From: Psettodes erumei
Taxonomy: Eukaryota > Chordata > Actinopteri > Pleuronectiformes > Psettodidae
Assembly (NCBI GenBank): GCA_016785225.1
Contig: JAFBJZ010000382.1
Location: 62,001-126,000 of the forward strand
Direction of reading: 5' to 3'
DNA length: 64,000 nucleotides
This document shows positions 1 through 13,900 of this stretch, one piece after another. The notes below the pieces were generated by a model. It was given only the letters and a program-made list of their open reading frames with translations. It had not been told where the DNA came from and ran no database searches. Each line of letters begins with the position of its first letter. The stretch's first letter is position 1. Made by a program: the position numbers and the translations under genes.

Positions 1-181
1 TGCGTGATGTCGGCCCGTGTGTCCGTCATGACCTGAGACTGAAAATGCTCACTTTTTTAAAAAAAAAGGAGCAAAGCCCTTTACCTGCGAGTCCTTGCTC
101 GGGGACAAGCGCTTGGACAGGAGGAGCAGGGGGCCAAACCCCACAACCCCCCGGGATGACTGGGCAATCTTCTCTGAAATT

Positions 182-194
182 AAAAAATAAAAAA
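182..194 (-). terminator. RNA polymerase III terminator of tRNA-Tyr
   Basis: Two T6 runs on the minus strand (plus A6 at 189-194 and 182-187) begin about 8 bases after the tRNA 3' end. Four or more T residues are enough to terminate Pol III in vertebrates. Confidence 0.8.
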
Positions 195-201
195 TTTCAC
201 A

Positions 202-289
202 TCCTTCGAGCCGGATTCGAACCAGCGACCTAAGGATTACTGGTTTCAGCCACTACAGTCCTCCGCTCTACCAACTGAGCTATCGAAGG
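202..289 (-). tRNA. tRNA-Tyr (anticodon GTA) with intron
   Basis: The minus strand folds as a canonical tRNA. The acceptor stem pairs CCTTCGA with TCGAAGG. The D-arm holds a good A box (TAGCTCAGTTGGTAGAGC) and the T-arm a good B box (GGTTCGAATCC). The anticodon is GTA, so the product is tyrosine tRNA. A 15-nt intron (plus positions 238-252) begins one base 3' of the anticodon, the usual place for eukaryotic nuclear tRNA introns; vertebrate tRNA-Tyr genes normally carry one. The mature product would be 73 nt before CCA addition, the usual length. Oligo-T tracts follow downstream. Stems and boxes look intact, so I read it as functional rather than a SINE relic, and no SINE body is attached. Confidence 0.95.
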
Positions 290-360
290 TGTTGAAGCAC
301 AAACGCTGCTTACAGCGAGTTCTGCTGAATTGAAACAGGGCCGGAGGGGGGCCCCAGGTC

Positions 361-3137
<2,777 letters not shown>

Positions 3138-3194
<57 letters not shown>
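3138..3194. repeat. Compound (TC)n(AC)n microsatellite
   Basis: A TC run of about 28 bp passes directly into an AC run of about 29 bp. The same compound type recurs at 22878-22968. Confidence 0.95.
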
Positions 3195-3198
<4 letters not shown>

Positions 3199-3897
3199 GG
3201 AGCTGCCCCGATCATAAACGTGGAAAAATAACTCCCGAGTAGCATCAACAAAACCTCTTCTCCCCGGCTCTGCTGTCAGCACCCTCAGGATCCGGGTGAC
3301 ACATCAGTTCGCTGGAACCACAGACAGGCGCCAAGGGCGAGTCTAATCTGCTCACGCATCTCTCTCTCTCTCTCTGGAGCCTCTTCAGTCACACCCAAGC
3401 TTACACTTACACCTGCGGCGAGGCGAGACTATCCCAGTCGGGATCTTCGCGGAGGCGCGGGGGGGGGGCTTCATCCGTTTCATCTGCAGCCACTGGTCAC
3501 CGTTGGCTTCTGCCGGCGCTCTGTCGGGACACGTACTCGGCCTGCGTCTTGTGTGCGTCTGTTTACGCCGGTCGTTGCGTTGCCATCGGGGCGCGCTCGG
3601 TCTCCGAGCGGGGCGTAACCTGGGCGGCAGGGGGCAGCCGTCGGGTCGAGGGCAGCGGCTCGGCGCGGTCGCAGGACTTGAAACCTTTATTTTCTCATGC
3701 CGGAGCTGATAAAAAAAAAAAAAAGGATGAGGAGTTTTAAAAGCAACGCACATCCGTCCGCCGGTGACGAAGCGCAGCGCTCCGTTCCCACGGCCGGCCC
3801 GCTGCGGGAGGCCGCTGCTGGGAAGGACACGGCGGCCGGACGCTAATGTAGCATGAGCTCCTCTCCCAGTAAAAGCCATTCTGCTGATGGTCGCACA

Positions 3898-3902
<5 letters not shown>

Positions 3903-3938
<36 letters not shown>
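3903..3938. repeat. (GT)n microsatellite
   Basis: A perfect 36-bp GT tract. It is followed about 100 bp later by a CA tract of similar length in the opposite sense. Confidence 0.95.
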
Positions 3939-3939
<1 letters not shown>

Positions 3940-4033
3940 CCTGATATCATCTCCCAGGGCCGCTTTTACCCACACCTTTCCATCCGGTTTAGACCCTTGA
4001 CCAAATAAACACCATTCACACTCAGTCTCAGTC

Positions 4034-4039
<6 letters not shown>

Positions 4040-4076
<37 letters not shown>
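4040..4076. repeat. (CA)n microsatellite
   Basis: A perfect 37-bp CA tract lying between two TG tracts (3903-3938 and 4246-4286). A single strand could therefore fold back between neighbouring tracts. Confidence 0.95.
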
Positions 4077-4079
<3 letters not shown>

Positions 4080-4243
4080 AAGATACTCGGCCGGGTGTCT
4101 GTAATTGAAATAAAATGGAGCGCGAGCAGAGGTCACGACCCGGTGGTTCTGGTGATGCGCCGTTAACCCCCGCTCGCCCAGAAGTCTCTCTAATTCTCTC
4201 ACACACACATTCCCACCGTTTTTTCCAATCCGAATTTGCAGGG

Positions 4244-4245
<2 letters not shown>

Positions 4246-4286
<41 letters not shown>
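4246..4286. repeat. (GT)n microsatellite
   Basis: A perfect 41-bp GT tract, the third of the alternating TG/CA/TG set between 3.9 and 4.3 kb. Confidence 0.95.
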
Positions 4287-4288
<2 letters not shown>

Positions 4289-5051
4289 GCAGGGTAATAG
4301 ACACGCTGACAGAAAGGAATTGCTGTGATTTCGGCTGGTTGCTTTTTTCGAAAGCCTTGCGGCAAACATCGGCGCATGCGGAAGATTCAGCGCGGTCGGA
4401 CTGCAGAGCCGTGCGATCCGAAAATGTGACGCACGGAGAACGCGCGGAGGCCTCGGGCCCCGGGTTCTGATTCTGCGGTGACCCGCTGTGTCAGAAGCTG
4501 GGGAGCGGAGGCCCTTGTTGTGGGCGGCGATTTCCACAGAACTGACGTCTATCGCGTCACCCCCACCCCCCGCTGCCCCCCTCGTTTGTTTTCTCTCGAT
4601 GCTAATCTAAATTCCTCGCCAACACCTTCCATCACGCGCCCGACGATCCGTGCAGCGCGCCCTCCCCGAACGCGGCTGTTCCGTCACTCCTCCGGTACGC
4701 GCGCAACACACACTGCATCGTGTTCCCGGCCTCGACCTCCGACCCCGTCTCCCATAATTCCCCCCACCTCCCCCCTGTTTTTGGGGATCCCACACACGCT
4801 GGCCTCTGAGCGCCAACAGATAAATCCAGCGGACTTTCACCAACACAGGCAGGAGACGTACACTATACACACAAACACACACGCTCACAGACGGTTTGCG
4901 TGTGTGTGCGACCATGTGAACGAGCATAAAAGTGTCTCTCCGCTCGACGAGCCGTCCCCGTCTCACGCACGCGTGCGTGTCTGCCTACGGTTTATCCCAT
5001 ACACAGAGTAAATATATGTTTTACGATGGCAGGGGCAACGTTAGCACGCTA

Positions 5052-5053
<2 letters not shown>

Positions 5054-5092
<39 letters not shown>

Positions 5093-5095
5093 GTG
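5054..5095. repeat. (TG)n microsatellite
   Basis: A TG tract interrupted once by CG near its 3' end. Confidence 0.93.
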
Positions 5096-5724
5096 GCCTT
5101 CGGCGTTCTCCGCCCTGGGAGTTGTATTTAATTTAGGAGCACGGCTACGACTCCCCCGGCTGCCATCGGCGTCACGCTCTGCAACGCAGCGGGGGTGTGG
5201 GGGGCCCGCAGAGCGAGGAGACGCCGGTACCCGCGACCCATGCCGGGAATACGGACAGCCGGAGTTTGGGATCAGGATGAGCCGAGTCGGTAGACGGGTT
5301 GGAGGAAGCGCGCTTCCTGATCGACCCCTTTCCGCCATCTCGTTCGGTGTCGCGTTCAAGTCATATGGTCGGAAATCTAAAATTACTCTCCCAAATTAAT
5401 TTTGAACTGGACGCAGATACGCTCCATCTTTCCGTGTGAACCCCCCCCCACCACCACCATCTGGCAGTCCGAGGACACGTTCCGCCTTACCTCAACTCCA
5501 ATTACGGCGACGGAGACGGGCGGTTTAGCGCGTGCTGCGTGCGAGCGGCCCGGGCACGGCCGCGCTCCTCCGCCTATATGAGCGTGGCGTGTCTAAGCGG
5601 GGGCCGCGTCTCAACCCCGTAAACACTAAACATAGTGGGCTGCGACCGGCGCGCTGCTTGTGATTAGCAGGTTACAGCAGAGCGATCAGAGGGAGCCGGG
5701 CGAGCGGAAACCAGGGAATGTGTT

Positions 5725-5830
5725 TTATGTGCGGATCTTATTTTAGCTGAGATTTCCCAGAATTAGCTCGGTCGCGGCGCGGCTAATTGCAGACGCGGGG
5801 ATGTAAATTCTAAATATAAAGGAGCAAACA
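5725..5830. promoter_or_regulatory. Enhancer-like AT-rich segment
   Basis: An AT-rich block holding TTAGCTGAGATTTCCCAGAA, two AATTAGC/TAATTGC homeodomain-type cores and an AATATAAA run, inside otherwise very CpG-rich DNA. This contrast is typical of conserved noncoding elements. The call rests on composition and motif density only, with no alignment. Confidence 0.25.
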
Positions 5831-6344
5831 TCCAAGGGATGCGAAGACAGAAGCTAATAAAATACCAGCTAAGCACATAAATGTGCATCGCCGCGGCGAG
5901 CATACATTTTCACCCAAAGGGCAGATGTGGGTGCCAGCTGTGCTATATGCGCTGCCCGTAAAAAAAAAAAAACAACTTTTCCTTGAAGAGGAACTTCTAA
6001 AAAGGACGGACGCCATAAACGTAAAACAAGCCGCTCGCGTCCCAACGCGTGCGCGGCGAATACGGGCCCGGGCGTGTTCGTGCGGCCGAAAAAATGTCCG
6101 CTTGGGCCGAAGGTCTAAGGTGTCTCATTATCAAGTTCAGAGAGCGGACGCCCTCGTGCGCGACGCGTCTGAACTCAGGTGGCGTGGGGGGATCAAAAAG
6201 AGGCCCCCGGTCGGAGCGGCCCATTACCGCCATAAACAACGGCGAGCGCGCACGCACGCACACGCAACTCTTCATTTCCCCTCTCACCCTTGGGTCAGCG
6301 CTCTGTGTGCTGCCCTGTTGTCCATGTCTGTCAGCAACCTCCCC

Positions 6345-6376
6345 TACACACGCGCGCACACACACACACACACACG

Positions 6377-6430
<54 letters not shown>

Positions 6431-6441
6431 CGCACACACGC
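6345..6441. repeat. (CA)n microsatellite with CG interruptions
   Basis: About 97 bp of alternating purine-pyrimidine sequence, mostly CA with CG steps at both ends. Such tracts favour Z-DNA. Another 19-bp CA tract follows near 6507. Confidence 0.95.
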
Positions 6442-6775
6442 AGGAGCAGCAGCAGTGGCACAGGGGCACATACGCAGTCAAAATAAACTTATCTGGAGGT
6501 AAACATCCACACACACACACACACGGCATTATCGCAAGGACAGAGAGCGAAGGAGGGGGCGGGGGGAGGCGGAGGGGGTATGGGGGGGGGGGGTTGGGTG
6601 GAGCGAGCCCGGGAGGAGCGTTATCTGTGGTCATCGGCTCCAGAGAGGAGGTGTTGAAAGGAGAAAGCCCCAAATCCAGCAGGAAGCTCCCACTGACACA
6701 AGTGAAAACCAACACCCCGCGACCCGCGCGCCGCCGCCGAGCGCAATGAACAAAGCTCTCCAGGTAATCCCACGC

Positions 6776-6778
<3 letters not shown>

Positions 6779-6860
<82 letters not shown>

Positions 6861-6867
6861 GCGTGTC
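6779..6867. repeat. (GT)n microsatellite
   Basis: About 89 bp of GT with two CG interruptions near the 3' end. It lies about 340 bp from the CA-rich tract at 6345-6441, which runs in the opposite sense. Confidence 0.95.
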
Positions 6868-6988
6868 AGCGGCAGCCAGCGAGGTGCAAAGGTGAGGCTG
6901 TACAATCCCGATCGCTGATCTTAAACACGCGCACAACATCCTGCGCTCTCAGGACAATCAGATATTACAGAGGCTTGTTATTTAGGTA

Positions 6989-7037
6989 TGTGTGCGTGCG
7001 TGTGTGCGTGCGTGTGTGTGTGTGTGTGTGCGCGTGT
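6989..7037. repeat. Imperfect (TG)n tract
   Basis: TG repeats interrupted repeatedly by CG (TGTGCGTGCG pattern), about 49 bp. Confidence 0.9.
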
Positions 7038-7248
7038 ACGAGTCGGGCTGTTTTGTATAAAGCCATCACAGGTCGCGGCAGGAAAGGCCAAATCACTGAC
7101 ATATTTTAAAGACAGCGAGGGGAAGAGAAAGAGGAAATGAGCGGAAGGTTCTAACAAGAGCTGTGTGTCGGCCTTTCGGGGGGGGGGGTCACAGCGTGTT
7201 GGCAACACCTCCAGAATTAACACCTTATTATTCACACAACGTACATCC

Positions 7249-7249
<1 letters not shown>

Positions 7250-7281
<32 letters not shown>
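7250..7281. repeat. (TG)n microsatellite
   Basis: A perfect TG tract of 32 bp. Confidence 0.95.
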
Positions 7282-7283
<2 letters not shown>

Positions 7284-7309
7284 CAGGTTTATGAGACAGA
7301 CAGAGCAGG

Positions 7310-7455
7310 GAGCGTGCTCTTCATTTAAATAACTTTTCATGCAAATGTCCGAGTGTTTTTTTTTTTTTTTTATGATTAAATGGCACAGGACATGCGCCTT
7401 TAAAAGGGGCAGTAATAATAAATATCTCATGATGGATATGTATCCGGTAATTTTT
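7310..7455. promoter_or_regulatory. Enhancer-like segment with POU octamer
   Basis: An AT-rich block with a perfect octamer ATGCAAAT at 7339-7346, a TTTAAAT box and a long ATTAAA/AATAATAAAT run near 7410-7420. It is interrupted by a T16 run at about 7356. The octamer is the consensus site of POU-family factors. Enhancer status is inferred from motif content only. Confidence 0.25.
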
Positions 7456-9331
7456 TGTCAAGACAAAAAAAAAAGTCTCAGTATGCCTGAGCGATCCGAA
7501 CAACACATGACTGCCTGCGACGCTTTGTTTGCCTCACATCACCCATCGCAAACGCGCGTGACGTTGCTCGTGGCATCGGAGCGTTTACAGTGCAGGCTTT
7601 ACGACGCGTGAGGGCCCAAAACACAGGAATCACACGTAATTGAATAAAAAACTTTTCCTCCGCCGCGGCATGTATGTGTTGGGGGGCACGGGGGGGGGGG
7701 CAGCGCATTCTCGATGGGGCGCAGCGACTCCGTGTGTTCACCGACCGCACCAGGAAACTGGAGGTGGACCGTGGGCTCGCTGGCCGGAAAGAAACTTCCT
7801 CTGAGCAGACCTCATCATCACCACACATGTACCTTTCTCAGTGCAGTGTTAGTGTCAATTTCTGACGGCGGCGGAACCGAACGACGGAGAGGCCTCAAAA
7901 CCAAAAACGCATGTTTTGTGAAGAAGTAAAAAAAAAAAAAAGCACAAAACAAAAGCTCCAAAAAAAAGGATCAAACAAGATTCATTTCCGAGCCTCGTCG
8001 AGCTCGCCTCTTCGACAAGCGACCAAATGCATTAATCCCGGCGGTGATGAATATCAGGAGAGCAGTCCGCGAGTCGGGATCATAGGTTATGATGCTGACC
8101 TCCTGCCACTTCCTCTCACCCTGAGACTCATTCATAACAGCTACTCAACAGCTCCCTCCCTCCTAATCCTCTCCTCCCCCTCATCTCCCAGACTCCCCCT
8201 CTTCCGTCACTCCCACCGCCTCCCTATCGGCTCCTCTCCGCTCCTCCCGACTCCGCAGGGCTCGCTCGTATCTTCAGCCTTCATGCGCCGGGGAGATAAG
8301 TGAGACGCGCGCCCCCCCCCGTGCTCGCGTAATTAACGAGCCTGCGGGGGCGGGGGCATTCCGCCCCGGTCGGCCGTTACCGTGGAAACGTGCAGAAAGT
8401 GACCAGGTTTTCACGGGCCTGGACAGAGGAAATTCAGCCGCCGCCCTCCTTGTCGCAACGTTCGTCCGATCTGCGACCTTTCAGTTACGGGCGTCCTCCG
8501 CTGCTCTCCTCGCGGCGGCGAGCCTCGGCCGTCCACGGTTACATTACCGGCTGCTCTCCCTCTCTCTTTGTAGTCGCTTGGCTCTGTCCGGCCGCTGTCC
8601 GGTCGGCGGGGCCCGCGGTTATTTATCACCCGGCGGCAAAAACGGAGGGGGGCCCCGGCTCGCCAGGCGCCCGGGCCTTATTAGTGAGATTTACAGTGTG
8701 CAGGAAAGGCTCTCAAAGGAGGAGGGGGGCGCCGCCATAAGCACCATCAGCTGTTCATCAGATAACACCCTCCGCGGCTACAAACGGCACATTGTCAATA
8801 CTTGAGCACAAAAAACACACACACACACACTTTTGATGATTAAAAGGTGTCTATCAGATAAAAACACTGACCTAAAAAAGTCAGAACAGACACACACTTG
8901 TGTTTGGATTTTTTTTTTTAAACATTTGGTGACACACCATTAAAAATTGGGTCAGTAGGACACTGACTGAGTTCCACGGTAGCGCCCAGGCCTCAGTTCC
9001 CGGCAGAGGCGGCCGACGAAGGTTTACGCTGTTTTTGTGTGATTCACGAGCAGTTGGCCAGGCTCCACCAGAGAAACAGTCATTTCTGGTATATCCCCTG
9101 AGGGAACAGATTTGACCGCAACCAATGAGCTACCTCCTTATGAATTTTAAAGATGGGATTCGTTCGGTGGACTTCCTGGAGACTCGCTCGACCCATAAAC
9201 GCAACTGCCGCTCGTGCGGACCCTGCTCGCGTCGAGGCGGACTTGTTTTTCGGCCCCGCGAGGACAGCAAGTCCCAATAATGGCACCGCGGAAAGAGATT
9301 TAAGTCCCCGCAACGTGAGGGATACCTAGAC

Positions 9332-9373
<42 letters not shown>

Positions 9374-10483
9374 GAAAGGGACAACAGCTTCCTTGTTTTA
9401 TTCCTACTTTGGGCACTTGTCTGTTTCCGCACTCCGTCCTCCCACACGTCCATACTCACAAATAGCCTTTACGCTCCCACGCTGTAATGCGCTGGCGTCG
9501 CTGACGTTTGACACTGATGCAGACGCATCTGCACCCACCTTTACGCCACGCGCGATTGGCCCGCGCGTCCTTATCGAGCTCTAAGTGCTGGAGAGGGCGA
9601 GAAAAGACGAACAGGGTCTCTGTCTCATGTCTCTGTCGCGGCCCCGGGGCCTGGGGATGTGCCCTGATAACGGCCAGGAGTGTCATCCCCCCGCCTGCTG
9701 CGTGCATAAGCGTTGTCTGACACGCAGATACGGTTGATACGGCCACGCACTGACGCGATTTACGCCCCCCGCCCCCCGCCCCACGCAAACCGTCACTGCC
9801 GCTGTCATTTCCTCCCGACGCCGCGGCGGCTCCGAAACCGCGAAAAGATCTCGCTCGTGTAAATCGGGGAACTGCGAACGCACGCTCGTCAATTATCTCA
9901 CGGCCGCGATCGCAGGGACTTGCTCGTGCGTGGCAAAACGGGTTCCGGCCGAAAGCGCTGCCGCTGCGGAGGCAGGCTCGGCGGTTTCGCTGGCACCGGA
10001 CCGGCGAGGCACGCGGGCCCTTAACCAGAGCCCCGAGCTCTGACATCCACCGGAGTCCCCGGCTCGCCATGTTTTATGTATGAGGCCGCCGAGCGCTTTC
10101 GCTATCATCCATATGCAGAACACTCTTCCTTCCTGCCGGGCAGCGGCGGTTGTGGGCTGGACGTGCTCGCCGAACGCCCCCCCTTTTCTCAGAAGCCACA
10201 GAGATGGGGCTGATTTCTTAAGCTGTTTTCTTGGCCTCTGCTACGGGCGCAACAAGTGTTTTTTCTTCTTTTTCCTTCTTTCTTTCTTTTTTTTGCCCAT
10301 CAAACGCGAGTCGGCGCGTCTTTGTATTTTCATTTGTGTGTGTGTGTGCGTGCGTGCGCGTGTGTGTGCGTATGAATACGATAACTGTGATGAAGTTATT
10401 TCAGATCGGGGTCTTCCGCTCCTCCGAGGCCGCCGGAGAGACAGAGAGGCAGGATGAGAGACCGCAGAGGGAGACTGAGTGTG

Positions 10484-10484
<1 letters not shown>
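7456..10484. other. Gene-free segment
   Basis: I see no supported exon. CpG-rich blocks (8300-8740 and 9500-10080) alternate with AT-rich ones (8790-8960). The segment at about 8735-8800 holds a CAGCTG E-box next to a GATA site and could be regulatory. A (CA)n tract lies at 9336-9371 and an imperfect TG tract at about 10334-10372. Confidence 0.55.
9336..9371. repeat. (CA)n microsatellite
   Basis: A perfect CA tract of 36 bp. Confidence 0.95.

Positions 10485-10520
<36 letters not shown>
10485..10520. repeat. (TG)n microsatellite
   Basis: A TG tract of about 36 bp preceded by a GA-rich segment. Confidence 0.95.
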
Positions 10521-10522
<2 letters not shown>

Positions 10523-10789
10523 GGCCGTATTTACATGGCAAAAGTTCATTTCTGCTCTTTGAAGTGGGGAGTATCAGTGTCTTAAGAAAACACGCTGAGG
10601 AAAGGCCAGTTGACTGTGAGAGTTTAGGGGGGGGGTGGGGTGGGGGGGCAAACGGAGCGAGAGAGGGATGAAACCATTAATGGCTTCTTTATCACACAGG
10701 TCCGTCTCCTCCTCCCTCCATCCTTCCTCCTGCCTCGCTCAATCTCTCCCCCCCCACGGCCTTTCTTTCACTACTTGTCTCATAGCAGC

Positions 10790-10865
10790 AGAATGATGGG
10801 GCCCGGCGACTCCGGCCCCCATAAATTTGATAATGAGCCTCTTCATTAATGTGATACCGACTCCT
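10790..10865. promoter_or_regulatory. Enhancer-like segment
   Basis: A short unique block with CCATAAATTTGATAATGAGC followed by a TTCATTAATG homeodomain-type core, between a pyrimidine-rich stretch and a TG microsatellite. The sudden change to complex unique sequence suggests constraint. There is no alignment evidence. Confidence 0.25.
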
Positions 10866-10882
10866 CCCATCTGCTTGTGTAC

Positions 10883-10884
<2 letters not shown>

Positions 10885-10917
<33 letters not shown>
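10885..10917. repeat. (GT)n microsatellite
   Basis: A GT tract of about 33 bp. Confidence 0.95.
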
Positions 10918-10920
<3 letters not shown>

Positions 10921-13900
10921 TTCCCCTGTCCTCACTCTTATCTCCTACAGAGATGAAAAGAGCAAGGCTCCACGGGAAAAAGGGAAAAAAAAGATTACAT
11001 ACACAGAAACAGTTGGAAGCGGAGAGAGAGAGAGAAAAAAAACAAAACAAAACAAAAAACAAAGATAAATGAGAGGACGATAAAACACGCATGGACGACG
11101 GCTGGAGTAAGAGAAGGAAGGCTCCGCGTTTTAAAGACAGACGAGACGCCATCAGAGAAAAAAAAAATTCTGGATGTCGCGTTTACATTTCTTGGGGCAG
11201 CTGCGGCGGAGCCGTAACGCAGGAATCGTCGCGCCGTGCGTCGTTTCCCCTTCGCGCAGCTTTCGCAGCACTTTGCCTCGGCCTTTTTGGATGCGCCTGT
11301 TAACGCGCCCCTCGTGTCCGTAAACCATCGCCGGCTGCGACACTCCGGACCTAACTACTAAAACACCTGAGAGGTGACGGTCAGCGGTTTTATTGGCGTT
11401 CCTCGCGGTTCAGGATGACATCACCGACAGGGAAACAATGGCTGCAGTTTGAATTAAAAGAACGAGACAGTCGTTTAAAAATTAACCTCGTAGGCGAGCC
11501 ACGGTTTACAGATTGCCACGTCCATTTAACAAATATCAAAAAGGAATATTTTCAGTTATTGATGAAGCAGCCAGACGATCATCTGTCATGAATCTGAATT
11601 TACGAGTGTAGAAAAAAAAATGCCTCTCGCATTCTCCAGTGACTGAATGGGTTTAACATCTCTTTTACGCTACCTGCCGATTCCTGTTACAGCCCAGCGC
11701 TGGGCTGTCCACCCCGGCGGAGACCCCTCGCCCCTCGCCCCGCACGTCATCCAAAGAGGCCGCCGGTAAAACCATCTGCGACCGGCAGCTTGTGAGCCCT
11801 CACCTCCGGCCGTCAGAGCCGCTAACCCCCCCCCGGCTACGTTTTTTTTTTTGCTATAACTTTAAAATGTCTCGTAATATTTTTTTTTATGGAAAGGGAG
11901 AGGGCGAGGCAGAGAGTCAGAGGGAGACAGACGGACGGAGACGGAGACGCCACGTCCAACGTGTCTCCAGATAAAATAATCTGCGGGAGGAGACGTGCCT
12001 CTTACATGGCGCGGCTGTGCGAGTGTGTGTGTGTGTGTGTGTGTTAATTGGATCCACAGGGAGAAAACACACTACATTACAACACAAAACATTACACGAA
12101 GCAAAGGAACCAAGTATTTTAATAACCGGGGAGACTCTGAGGTGCCGCCGTCCACTTTCGTCCACGCACACTCGCAGGATGTTGTAATGCACGGCAGACG
12201 AGGGTGACTGCGCGGCCAGAGAGGATTTCCAAATCCTCGCAATTTAACGGGACTGGGCAGCGTCTTAATGCCGCTCGCCCTTCGTCGGACCGTTGGTTTT
12301 AACCCGCCAGAAGAAAAAGCGGCGCAGTGATTTATGATCCGATTGAATGTAATCTGCGCGGTGCCCTCTAATTTCCTCTCCGTGGCATCGTCTCGAGAAA
12401 GAAAACCCCGCTGATTCGCGGGATTTTTCCGCGCGCCGGCCAAAGAGCTGGTTAACCTCCAGCGGGCCCAGGGAAGGATCAGCGTCCGTCAAATGTTTAT
12501 GAAGGAAAACAGGACTCGCTGGAAAGTAGCGATACCGAAGGGGATTGTTATGGTTAATCGGAGCAAATTTATCTGCCTTCTTGTGTGTGTTTCTTTTTAT
12601 GATGCCCGTGCATTTCGCGAGTGTCTTCGTGGGATCTGAAAAGCCGGGTTGCGGGCAATTTCCTCAAACCGCAGGAGGAGCACGGCCGCGGCCCTCGGCT
12701 TCAGTAAAAACACAAATTTGTGTGTAGAAGTTTCCCAAACGACTCGATTTTCACCCCTCGTTCTTAAAGTGAGCCCGCGTCGGTGCGGGGGACTGGACGG
12801 GCCCGGCGCATGCGCGAGCAAACTCTTTTTCTCGGGGCTGACAAAGCGCTACGATTTCCTCATTAAAGGTTTATTGAAAGCCAGTGATCGTATAAAACTC
12901 CGAACTTGGTTCTAAATAAAAGCTCGCTGTATTATTGACCTTATCGTTTTCTGCATTACGATCTAAATAAAACGGACCTGACCTGCTCGATCCCCGCCTG
13001 GAGTCTGGATGGCTCTCGTTTTATTCCACGTGCACAAGCAACGCAGTTACCGAGGCCGCTCGCCGCTTTTCGTGGCGAACACGCAGCGTCGCTCTGGAGA
13101 ATCACGGGAACATGACTCCAGCGATTCTCGAAGCCACTGAATCGCTGGCACCGATCAAATCTTAATTCACAATCACGATCGTCATCCGGTGATGGGGAGT
13201 AATGAAAATCTTCCCGCCGCTCGCACGTTTTCGCCGACTTCCCCTTAATGGCGTTCAGATGATGCAAACGACTCCGCTTCAAGGTCTCTCTCGGCTCGGG
13301 ACCCAAGACGAGGCCTTGGCCGCGGGCGTCGCGTGGAGACCGGCCCGTGACTTATTTTGGGTGCCAGGCCGTAGCTCAAGTAACCACTGTCATTGACAGC
13401 GCTCGATGGGTGCGTTTCCAACCGTTTTAGTGGCTCAATTTTCACTGCCCCATTGCAAACAGATTGCGGGGTTAAGGCCAGGAAAATAGTCATGGGTTGA
13501 AGTCGCATCCAACCGTTTGAGAGCGCAGAACTCTGTGATGAAGAAGGTCAAACTCTTTAATAAGCTACTTCTGTTGACATAAATTATGAAATGAAAAATG
13601 AAAAAGGGTTTTGTTAGTTTTTCAGGGGGGGAGTGTTACGAATCATATTTTAACTGTTCTATGATATTACAAAGGCTGCCTGTCCCGATGTTTGACGCAT
13701 GTCTTTTCACCGTAGAAGTAGGCGCAAGTGCTCGCCGACCTGTTTTTTGGCTTCGTGCGAATTAGCGTGCGCACACAGAAACTGTTGTCATGTAACCCTC
13801 GCTGAGCGGGTGGGGGTGCGGCAAGAAAAGAAAGAGAGAAAGAGACGGAGCAAGTTCCACAGAGCTCGACGGTCGGGGATTTTCGGTGTTTTCTTCTCTG

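Noticed and set aside
5883..6749. 288-residue plus-strand open frame
   Set aside because: Its core is the CA tract at 6345-6441. The rest is Arg/Gly-rich noise from GC-rich DNA.
9456..10070. 204-residue minus-strand open frame
   Set aside because: It lies in CpG-rich DNA with low stop frequency. It has no recognisable domain, no splice context and no coding-type codon bias.
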